Virus record (IMG/VR): IMGVR_UViG_3300029258_001504
Coordinates: 27,046 to 91,045 of that record
Direction: 5' to 3' (one strand)
Length of the DNA stretch: 64,000 nt
Source: a virus
The position numbers and the translations under genes were made by a program. Every line of letters starts with the position of its first letter. The stretch's first letter is position 1. Shown piece after piece: positions 42,497 to 49,176 of the stretch. A model generated the notes under the pieces. That model worked only from the letters and a program-made list of their open reading frames with translations. It did not search any database and had not been told where the DNA came from.

Positions 42497-43003
42497 ATGA
42501 GCAATCTGAACTCTCTTTTCGACATTGTGACCCGGGACCCGCACCCCAACGCGCTTGCGAGTCTTATGGTCATCCTGGACGTCTCTGGTGCCCCGGGTCC
42601 GGGGACCGGTGGCACGCCGACTCCAGGTACGATTCGCCCCGGCACCATCGTCATGATGGACGCCGCCGGTGAAGCCGTCCTGGGAGACCGCGCAACTTGG
42701 ACGGCCAACGACCCGTTCATGTTCGCTGTTGCGGTCGACGGTGACATGGATTACGACGGTGCGTTCCTGCACCGTATTACCTGCCTCGAAGGCGGTCTTG
42801 AGATGAAGACCGAACAGTACGTGGCAGGCGTGTACAATCCCGGCGAGCCCCTCACGGTGGGGACGGTGGGTGACGCGGGTTTGATCGAGAGGATGACGGT
42901 CGGCGCTGGCGCCGGTGAGCCGCTCATCGGTTTCGTGGGCCCCAACGGTGTGAACTCTGACGGCACGCTCGACGTGATCATGCCGCAGAGCAACGGTCGC
43001 TAA
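42497..43003 (+). CDS. Putative head decoration protein
   Basis: A 168-residue beta-rich, glycine/proline/threonine-rich protein directly before the major capsid gene. A short flexible loop (APGPGTGGTPTPGT, about 32-45) lies in the N-terminal part. Position and composition resemble decoration proteins that sit on the capsid surface, but there is no clear sequence signature. CGGAGGA precedes the ATG. Confidence 0.45.
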   Translation: MSNLNSLFDIVTRDPHPNALASLMVILDVSGAPGPGTGGTPTPGTIRPGTIVMMDAAGEAVLGDRATWTANDPFMFAVAVDGDMDYDGAFLHRITCLEGGLEMKTEQYVAGVYNPGEPLTVGTVGDAGLIERMTVGAGAGEPLIGFVGPNGVNSDGTLDVIMPQSNGR

Positions 43004-43017
43004 TAGGAGGGCGCGTC

Positions 43018-43929
43018 ATGGATTACAACGTTGAAACTCCGGAAGTGACCGCTCAGCTCGTGAACTCCAGCTTTGTGCGGAAGATCGAGGACGGGCGCGT
43101 CAAGGAAGCCGCAGAGGAAAGCACCGCGTTCATCCGCGAGAAGCTGCGCCAAGAAGCGGCAGTGCGTGAGATCCTCGCCCCGGAAGGTATTTCTGAAGAA
43201 GAGATCGACCGGGACGAAGATACGGATCAGCCGAAGAAGATCATCGATAAGGAGCCTGACTCCTACGCTACCTTCGTCCAGTTCCAGGGCGTTGGTCCGC
43301 GCACCTGGTTCAAGGGTCCGCGGTATGCGATCTACTTCGGGAAGATCGAGTCTCAGCGCTTCACGAAGAACAAGTGGGAGCTGATGACCTACACCAGCGA
43401 CATCCGCAAGATCCTGTCGGACAACTCGGTCAAGGACATGGCCGATGAGGAAGACAGCAAGTGGAACGAGCTGGTTACGGACATCATCAACGCCAACCCG
43501 GTCGAGCAGCGTACCGGTGGTGGTTTCCAGAGCTCCACGTTCAAGCGTGCGATGCAGAAGATGATTGGTCGTCGGCGTCCCATCGGCAAGATGCTGATGA
43601 CGAAGTACCGCTACTTCGACGCGCTGGACCTGCCCGCCGTGACGGTCGGTGATGACATCGCCACCCGCCACTTCGATCAGGGCATCGAGGCTACCGAGCG
43701 GCTGTGGGGCATCCCGGTCGTCACCACGATCAAGGGTGACATCTACGACCAGGACAAGGCGTGGATCTTCTCGCCACAGAAGCCCAACAACTTCCTCGGG
43801 AACTTCTATCTCCTGCAGGACGCCACCCTGTTCATCAAGCAGGAAGCCGACGTCATCATGTTCTGGAGCTACGAGGCTCTGGGCATCGGAGTGGGTAACC
43901 GGCTGTCGATGCAAGAGATCCAGTTCTAA
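43018..43929 (+). CDS. Major capsid protein
   Basis: A 303-residue probable HK97-fold coat protein. The N-terminal 80 residues are charged and helical; the centre has FVQFQGVGPRTWFKGPRYAI and RPIGKMLMTKYRYFDAL, and the C-terminus ends with ADVIMFWSYEALGIGVGNR, a typical end of phage capsid proteins. It has strongly optimised C-ending codons compared with neighbouring genes, as expected of the most abundant virion protein. AGGAGG precedes the ATG. It would assemble around the portal and scaffold into the head. Confidence 0.75.
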   Translation: MDYNVETPEVTAQLVNSSFVRKIEDGRVKEAAEESTAFIREKLRQEAAVREILAPEGISEEEIDRDEDTDQPKKIIDKEPDSYATFVQFQGVGPRTWFKGPRYAIYFGKIESQRFTKNKWELMTYTSDIRKILSDNSVKDMADEEDSKWNELVTDIINANPVEQRTGGGFQSSTFKRAMQKMIGRRRPIGKMLMTKYRYFDALDLPAVTVGDDIATRHFDQGIEATERLWGIPVVTTIKGDIYDQDKAWIFSPQKPNNFLGNFYLLQDATLFIKQEADVIMFWSYEALGIGVGNRLSMQEIQF

Positions 43930-43993
43930 TCGAACTGGTCTTGTGACGGAGTAGCCAGTGGCTTTCCTACCCTTCCTACTGGAGGAGTCAAAA

Positions 43994-44491
43994 ATGAAGT
44001 ACGCGAAGTTGACGAATACGACCCAAGCACGTAGGGCCTATTCGGGCCTTCGTGATGGGACGGGGAGGCCATTGGTGCTGGATGCTGGGCAGACCAAGCC
44101 TGTGCACCCGTCCCTTGCACGCCATCCTCGGATCATGGAAGGCGTCCAGAACGGCGAACTCGAGATGACGACGCCGACTGTCAAGGAGAAGGCCCCCGTT
44201 CCCGCGCCTGCTCCTGCGCCTCCGGCTGAGCCTCCCAAGGAGCCGATTGCTCCTCCGGTGGAGCCGCCCCCAGAGGAACCTCCCGCGGATGACTCCCAGG
44301 ACTCGGATTCCGAACTGCGCGAGCTCTTCCTCGATGCTCCAGGTATCACTGAGAAGAACGTCGACTCGGTGCTGGACTCCTTCACGACTATCCAGGAGCT
44401 CGCCGACGCCGACGAAGATGCTCTTGTCGAAGCAGGCGTGAGCAAGTCCTTCGCCGGTCGGGTCCTCGAGTGGGCTATCGAGAACCTCTAA
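43994..44491 (+). CDS. Protein with proline-rich linker and helix-hairpin-helix-like end
   Basis: A 166-residue protein; the ATG at 43994 follows GGAGGAG, so an upstream in-frame start at 43958 is rejected. Residues 1-60 resemble small phage head-closure or Ho-like proteins. A proline/alanine/glutamate linker (about 70-105) follows, then a helix-hairpin-helix-like module: PGITEKNVDSVLDSF and DALVEAGVSKSFAGRVL. This module usually binds DNA backbone or mediates protein contacts. The role, just after the capsid gene, is likely head-associated. Confidence 0.65.
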   Translation: MKYAKLTNTTQARRAYSGLRDGTGRPLVLDAGQTKPVHPSLARHPRIMEGVQNGELEMTTPTVKEKAPVPAPAPAPPAEPPKEPIAPPVEPPPEEPPADDSQDSDSELRELFLDAPGITEKNVDSVLDSFTTIQELADADEDALVEAGVSKSFAGRVLEWAIENL

Positions 44492-44518
44492 ACCTCCCCT
44501 CTTCCTTCCACATCGTTG

Positions 44519-44547
44519 TTGTGATTCGACGTTCCACGTCGTATTCT
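44519..44547 (+). promoter_or_regulatory. Promoter TTGTGA-17-TATTCT giving a leaderless start
   Basis: TTGTGA and TATTCT are separated by 17 bp. The ATG of the next gene is 7 nt after the -10, exactly where transcription should begin, and there is no ribosome-binding site. The same geometry recurs at 57581-57609. Confidence 0.65.
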
Positions 44548-44554
44548 TTTGGGT

Positions 44555-44830
44555 ATGACTACGAAGGTGGATCATGACTATCCTACGCCCGGTAACCTCT
44601 CCGTGACCGACGAGGATACAGGCCTACCTATAAAGAACGTCCGTATCAGAGTTTACGCTGCCGCTTCCTATCCTCCTGCTGGTGACGAATACTCTTGGAC
44701 TGGCGCGACCGTTACGGACAGTGAAGGTAAGTGGCTCGACCCTCTCTACCTACCAGACGGTACTGACTGGGTAGTCAGCTTCAACAGGAACCTCACGTAC
44801 GCTGAAAAAACCGTGGAGATCAGTACATGA
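44555..44830 (+). CDS. Ig/transthyretin-like small protein, tandem copy 1
   Basis: A 91-residue beta-sandwich-like protein: VTDEDTGLPIKNVRIRVY, then TVTDSEGKWLDPLYLPDGT, a pattern seen in carboxypeptidase-regulatory and transthyretin-like folds. It is paralogous to the next gene. Probably leaderless: a promoter -10 lies 7 nt upstream and no Shine-Dalgarno sequence exists. A virion surface or decoration role is plausible from fold and position. Confidence 0.65.
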   Translation: MTTKVDHDYPTPGNLSVTDEDTGLPIKNVRIRVYAAASYPPAGDEYSWTGATVTDSEGKWLDPLYLPDGTDWVVSFNRNLTYAEKTVEIST

Positions 44831-45096
44831 CGGTCTCTGTAAACCACGATTACCCGCATGTCGGGGATATGGCGGTAGTGTCTCCTTCAGGAGTAGCTGT
44901 CGAAGGAGTGGAGATTCGGATTTTTGAACTCGAGAAGTTCTTGGCGGGGGACACCAGTACGTGGGTTGCGCACACGACTACGGATGCCAACGGAGAATGG
45001 GTGGATACCTTCGATCTCGATGATGGGCGAAGCTGGGCTGTACATTTTCAGAAGTTAAATGAATTTGGCCCCGAGCATCGGGAGATCACGACGTGA
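44827..45096 (+). CDS. Ig/transthyretin-like small protein, tandem copy 2
   Basis: An 89-residue paralogue of the preceding protein; both share an HDYP start, a GV-x-I-x-I strand, a TTDANGEW turn and a W-x-V-x-F end. Its ATG overlaps the previous stop (ATGA). The pair looks like an ancient tandem duplication that has diverged in sequence but kept its length. Confidence 0.65.
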   Translation: MTVSVNHDYPHVGDMAVVSPSGVAVEGVEIRIFELEKFLAGDTSTWVAHTTTDANGEWVDTFDLDDGRSWAVHFQKLNEFGPEHREITT

Positions 45097-45112
45097 GACT
45101 TGAGGTACTGTC

Positions 45113-45754
45113 ATGGGCGACTCGATGGATTCCCGACCTCCGGCCACCCCCCGGAGTTCGTTTTCGACAAGTAACGGCAATGGACTCAAATGGATCGAGC
45201 GGGAACTCAGCCGACTCGAGCACGGCAAAGTCGACAAGGCGCACTACAAACCCGCGCTCGAAAGCGTTAAAGAGAAATTTAAAGACCTCCAAACCCAGCT
45301 CGATAAGCTGCGTTCCGAGTTTATCGAGGACATCACAGATGTGCGCCGTGATCTTGGAAAAGACATCACGGGCGTGCAGGACGTAGCATCAAGTGCTAAA
45401 GATGCTGCAGGGCACCACGTGTGCACGTCTGAGGAAAGGATCGATCTCGTGGAGAAAACGGTAAACTTCTGGGGCACATGGTTTCTTCGCGGGCTAGTCG
45501 GTATGATCCTCCTCCTCATTACTGCGGGTGGGGGATGGGTGTACTCCCATGTACGTTTAGAAGAGACTGCGAAACAGTCCAGTAAGGCTGTAGAAGAGCT
45601 CAAGGTCGCAGTGGGCCAAGTGCGAGAAGAACAGCAGTCACAACGCCAGACGCTAAACCGCATCGAGACCGAAACCACCTCCGTAGATACCGCTACCGTC
45701 GAGGACGCCCTACGGGAAGTCCTAGAAGACGTATTGGACAAGAAAAACAAGTAG
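45113..45754 (+). CDS. Coiled-coil protein with one central membrane helix
   Basis: A 213-residue protein. The N-terminal 20 residues are disordered, 23-115 form a coiled coil, a single membrane helix (FLRGLVGMILLLITAGGGWVY) follows at about 126-146, and 148-213 are again a coiled coil. No signal peptide is seen. The layout suits a membrane-anchored spacer or a spanin/holin-like lysis factor, but nothing decides between them; it lies among head-tail genes rather than near the endolysin. Confidence 0.65.
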   Translation: MGDSMDSRPPATPRSSFSTSNGNGLKWIERELSRLEHGKVDKAHYKPALESVKEKFKDLQTQLDKLRSEFIEDITDVRRDLGKDITGVQDVASSAKDAAGHHVCTSEERIDLVEKTVNFWGTWFLRGLVGMILLLITAGGGWVYSHVRLEETAKQSSKAVEELKVAVGQVREEQQSQRQTLNRIETETTSVDTATVEDALREVLEDVLDKKNK

Positions 45755-45762
45755 ATCTGCGC

Positions 45763-45768
45763 TATACT
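45763..45768 (+). promoter_or_regulatory. -10 element (TATACTTAG) before the neck genes
   Basis: TATACTTAG, identical over nine bases to the element before the RNA polymerase gene, lies 30 nt ahead of the ATG at 45799 with an AGGAGG site between. There is no clear -35 at 17 bp. Confidence 0.5.
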
Positions 45769-45798
45769 TAGTGCAGCTTTTGGTTAGGAGGCTACGTC

Positions 45799-46596
45799 AT
45801 GGCAGGCATTCCGACCCGGACTGTGGAGTCGAAGACGATTATCGGAAACGAACTGGTTGCGGTGCGTCAACGTGTGAAGTTGGCAGCCCAATTCAATGGT
45901 GTTGCGCCGGTGATTACTGGCCCCCCGCAGATTGATCCCCTGGACGGTGCCTACTACGCTGACGGCGTTTACATGTACTCCGACATCCAACCTGAATGTC
46001 TTATCGGAGACCCTGCTGACGTTAACGCGCAGGTGGTCCTGAAAGCGTTGAATACTACCGTAGACGGCCTCGGAACTAAGGTAGTGATGTCTGAAGGTGC
46101 TGCGCTAACCGTGCGTGTAGGTGCCCCCTGGACGATTTTCATCGAGTACGTCCCGGGCACCACGACTTACGCGCTCCTTCAAGCCGCGCTTGCCGCTGAC
46201 GCAAACGTCGCTGCTGCTTTCTCCGTGACGCTGCCCGGTACTGGGGCTCCTTTCGTTGCTGCAGGAACCCCTAAGTTCGTACAGCCGACGGTTGCTCAAG
46301 CCGTACAAGATGACGGGGGCGTCTTTGCGTTTACTCCTGGGCCTCGAAACGTAACTCTCAAGTCTGTGAGCCTCGTTTGCGGGGCCGGGTCTACCGTTGA
46401 TGTGTACCTGCAAGACAAGGGTGGTGCGAACCCCCGGAAGATCCTAGCCGCAGTGAGTGGTGCCGCTGATGAACATGCCGTGGATGTTCCTTTCTTGGCG
46501 ACGGAAGAAGTTATGGTCCAGGAAACGGCTTCGGGAGTTCCTGTGGGTTCCGATAAATATGTGACGCTTTACCTCGTAAAAGAACAGGTGCTCTAG
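45799..46596 (+). CDS. Structural protein, unknown
   Basis: A 265-residue beta-rich protein, high in glycine, valine and threonine, with few charged residues and the look of a virion shell or appendage component. No family is recognised. The stop overlaps the following GTG start by one base. It begins a run leading through neck genes to the tail sheath. Confidence 0.65.
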   Translation: MAGIPTRTVESKTIIGNELVAVRQRVKLAAQFNGVAPVITGPPQIDPLDGAYYADGVYMYSDIQPECLIGDPADVNAQVVLKALNTTVDGLGTKVVMSEGAALTVRVGAPWTIFIEYVPGTTTYALLQAALAADANVAAAFSVTLPGTGAPFVAAGTPKFVQPTVAQAVQDDGGVFAFTPGPRNVTLKSVSLVCGAGSTVDVYLQDKGGANPRKILAAVSGAADEHAVDVPFLATEEVMVQETASGVPVGSDKYVTLYLVKEQVL

Positions 46597-47099
46597 TGGT
46601 TGTTGCGCTTAACTCCAACGCTGCCCCTCTCACAATGGATATTATCCGGATGTTCTTGAGGGACCAGCCTGAGAAGAACCCTCTTCTCGAGGACGTTGAG
46701 TGGGACGACACCGAGATCAACAACGCCATTGACTTGGCTGTCTCTAAGTACAATGTGATGACACCTATCACGAATATCTACGCTGAGCAGATGAATGCGT
46801 GGATGCTCCTGACCGGTGTGTGTTGTATCCTGTTCCGCTCTGAAGGTGCGCGACAACTGCGCAATCAGGTCCAAGCTCAAGACGGTGGGATAGCCCCAGT
46901 CGGGCTTGATGAGAAAGAATCTCTCTACATGCGTTGGGCGGATTGGTTCTGCGCAGAGTTCGAGAAAATTGCCCGCGCTGTTAAGACGCAAGCCAACATG
47001 GAAGGTGGGTGGGGCGGCTTGACGAGTGGGGGCGGCGGCGCGTACGGTGGTATCTCTTCTGGATACAAGTGGGTAGGCCGCTGGTATCGGAAGATCTAG
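46596..47099 (+). CDS. Putative head-tail connector protein
   Basis: A 167-residue protein starting with GTG immediately after the preceding stop. It is helical (LLEDVEWDDTEINNAIDLAV, then a long helix) and ends in a glycine-rich tail. Helical proteins of this size with an early WDD-type motif are common among head-completion/adaptor proteins, and the location between capsid and sheath genes fits. Not a firm family assignment. Confidence 0.5.
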   Translation: MVVALNSNAAPLTMDIIRMFLRDQPEKNPLLEDVEWDDTEINNAIDLAVSKYNVMTPITNIYAEQMNAWMLLTGVCCILFRSEGARQLRNQVQAQDGGIAPVGLDEKESLYMRWADWFCAEFEKIARAVKTQANMEGGWGGLTSGGGGAYGGISSGYKWVGRWYRKI

Positions 47100-47109
47100 G
47101 AGGAAGAAC

Positions 47110-47502
47110 ATGAGCCCAGCTCTGCGTGAAAAAATTGCCGAGTTCTTGGACCAGCAAAAAGTCTTCGAAAAGTCTGCTGCCGGGCCTGTTCCGCCTATGG
47201 GAGAGGTGTTCCGGGGCGGCGGTACGAAGCTCAAGAATCTCCTCATGGCTCACCGCGGAAAGCTTGGCGTCGGTCTTGGGGCAGCAGGTGTGGGCGGTAT
47301 CGCCACGGCTATGGGTAAGGGGGAGCAGAAGGCTCAGCAGGAAGCTGAAGAGCTGAATCAGCTTCTTGAAGCGTATCCGGAGCTGCTTTACCAGACCCCA
47401 CAGGCGCCATACCAGCCTGAACCGGACCCTCGTTTGATGGGGTATCCGCAGTACGCGGAGATTCCCAAAAAGTACGTCCCTCAAATGAAAGACTTCATCT
47501 AG
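47110..47502 (+). CDS. Glycine-zipper protein in the neck region
   Basis: A 130-residue protein with a hydrophobic glycine/alanine segment (GVGLGAAGVGGIATAMG, about 54-71) between charged helices and a proline-rich C-terminus. YVPQMKDFI at its end also occurs in the DNA polymerase, probably by chance. AGGAGGAAG precedes the ATG. It belongs to the group of glycine-zipper proteins spread through the virion module. Confidence 0.6.
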   Translation: MSPALREKIAEFLDQQKVFEKSAAGPVPPMGEVFRGGGTKLKNLLMAHRGKLGVGLGAAGVGGIATAMGKGEQKAQQEAEELNQLLEAYPELLYQTPQAPYQPEPDPRLMGYPQYAEIPKKYVPQMKDFI

Positions 47503-47505
47503 GAT

Positions 47506-48390
47506 ATGGGAACGCCCTACTCGCAGACCTATGGTAAGCAAAAGACCTCTCCGCTACCGTCAGAGTTCAGCGTAGAGGTGACCCGGACCGTTGCGTCTTT
47601 CCCTCGCCGAGTATTCATCCAGTGGACTCTCAGAAAGCCTCCCGCCGGTGAGGGTTTCTTTTTTGATGTTTACCGGGCAGGATCTTCAGAAGGCCCCTGG
47701 GAAGAGTTAACTACTGACCTCCAAGACACCTTCTTTTACGTAGATGAAAACTTCAATCAGCCCACTGTGGTGGGTGGTGAACGCCGGGATCTCAATCTGT
47801 TCTCTCTCACCCGCGTCATCTATTACAAAGTGGTGTGTCGGTTTGGCGCGCAAACTGTGGAAACGGTAGCGCAATTAGAGCCGGGTCTGGACCGAAGGCG
47901 CAAGGGTATTCAGCGAAAACTCATTCGCGATGCTGCGAAGGCTTTGAAGTTAGTTGTAGGGACCGAAGTCGCAGTGCTCAAACAGCGTCGATGGGGTGTA
48001 AAGTGTAACCGTTGTGTTTCGAAAGGAACCACGCAGGTAGTTCGTGCTCACTGTAAGTACTGTTGGGGTACCGGATTCTTGGGAGGGTATTGGGACCCTG
48101 TTTACGGATACGCACAACGTCAACGTTCTCCAGTACAGACGCAGATAGCGCCTGAAGGGAACGTAGATGTGAACAAGGTTTCGGTCATTATGCTCAACAT
48201 TCCGCGTGTGGAGAAAGACGATATTCTCGTCTTTTTGCGTGACGACACGCGTTACATTGTTGAGATGTCAAACCCAACACAACTACAGTCGGTGGACGTG
48301 CATCAGGAACTTCAGGTTTCCGAACTCTCCAGATCTTCGAGAGAGTACGGACCTGAAGTTGATCCTTGGCACGACCCCCTCTGGTTCTGA
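47506..48390 (+). CDS. Neck/tail protein with fibronectin III-like and zinc modules
   Basis: A 294-residue protein. Residues about 25-120 resemble a fibronectin type III fold (VFIQWTLRKPPAGEGFFFDVYRA, a strand-turn-strand pattern). A DnaJ-like zinc site CNRC...CKYC spans about 166-188. The C-terminal part is beta-rich. Its place between connector and sheath genes suggests a neck or tail-completion role. Zinc sites in such a protein are unusual. Confidence 0.6.
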   Translation: MGTPYSQTYGKQKTSPLPSEFSVEVTRTVASFPRRVFIQWTLRKPPAGEGFFFDVYRAGSSEGPWEELTTDLQDTFFYVDENFNQPTVVGGERRDLNLFSLTRVIYYKVVCRFGAQTVETVAQLEPGLDRRRKGIQRKLIRDAAKALKLVVGTEVAVLKQRRWGVKCNRCVSKGTTQVVRAHCKYCWGTGFLGGYWDPVYGYAQRQRSPVQTQIAPEGNVDVNKVSVIMLNIPRVEKDDILVFLRDDTRYIVEMSNPTQLQSVDVHQELQVSELSRSSREYGPEVDPWHDPLWF

Positions 48391-48397
48391 GGATGTA

Positions 48398-49126
48398 ATG
48401 GGTGGAGTGGTAGTAACGCAGCCTCCTAACCAGCCTCGTTTGGAGGGGGAGCACCAAGATATCATGCCGGGGACGCCCCTCGCCGTGATCGGGTGCTGGA
48501 TAGCAGCGCTTCGATACCGCTTCAATGACAACCCTGGAGAGCCACTTCCTTGGGTGTGGGACCCTGATTTAAAACCCGATGACGACGAGGACGGGCAGCC
48601 ACGTAGTGAAGACGGGGTCCCTAGAAAGCTGCTCATTGAGGCGGCATTTAACGTTGAGAAGCAGGTACGAAATTACCGTCCCGCAATCTACGTAGACCGC
48701 GGCGCGTTGACGCCTATGAAACACCACGTGGACAACTTCGTTGGGAAGTACATCCCTTCCGGACTCAAGGCCCATCACGCCATGGCGAACATGCCCATGT
48801 CGTTTCTGGTGGAGTCGGAGTCAGCAGGGGAGTGCAGTGTTCTAGCAGACACGGCTTGGTTCTTTGTGCTCGCAACTCGAGATCTCTTTCGGAAAGACTT
48901 CGGGTTCCACGAAATCTCAAACCCCGTCCTGGGTCCTACGCAGCCCCAGACGATGCAAGACAAGACCATCTGGCAAACGACTATTGAGTTCAACGTGCAG
49001 TTTGATTTGCGTTGGACCACGCGTCCCATCGCTCCGTTCTTGCGAGAAATCGCGCTGCAGATTCAAGATGCGCAGAATGCTCAATTGGTCTACCACGAAA
49101 TTGCACTACGCGATCACAGTGGTTGA
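48398..49126 (+). CDS. Putative tail terminator/completion protein
   Basis: A 242-residue protein; the ATG at 48398 has GAGG upstream, and the open frame further upstream is a shadow of the preceding gene. No domain is certain, but it lies directly before the tail sheath, where tail-completion proteins of myoviruses usually are. An acidic run (PDDDEDGQ) is near residue 60. Confidence 0.5.
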   Translation: MGGVVVTQPPNQPRLEGEHQDIMPGTPLAVIGCWIAALRYRFNDNPGEPLPWVWDPDLKPDDDEDGQPRSEDGVPRKLLIEAAFNVEKQVRNYRPAIYVDRGALTPMKHHVDNFVGKYIPSGLKAHHAMANMPMSFLVESESAGECSVLADTAWFFVLATRDLFRKDFGFHEISNPVLGPTQPQTMQDKTIWQTTIEFNVQFDLRWTTRPIAPFLREIALQIQDAQNAQLVYHEIALRDHSG

Positions 49127-49129
49127 CCG

Positions 49130-49135
49130 TATAAT
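49130..49135 (+). promoter_or_regulatory. -10 element TATAATTGG upstream of the tail sheath
   Basis: A perfect TATAAT followed by TGG, the same downstream triplet as in the TTGGAT-17-TATACT and TTGTAT-17-TATACT promoters. It lies 41 nt before the sheath ATG; GTGGAGGAG is the ribosome site. No good -35 is seen. Confidence 0.5.
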
Positions 49136-49176
49136 TGGACGAGCACATAGACGCGTACAGACGTGGAGGAGACCCC

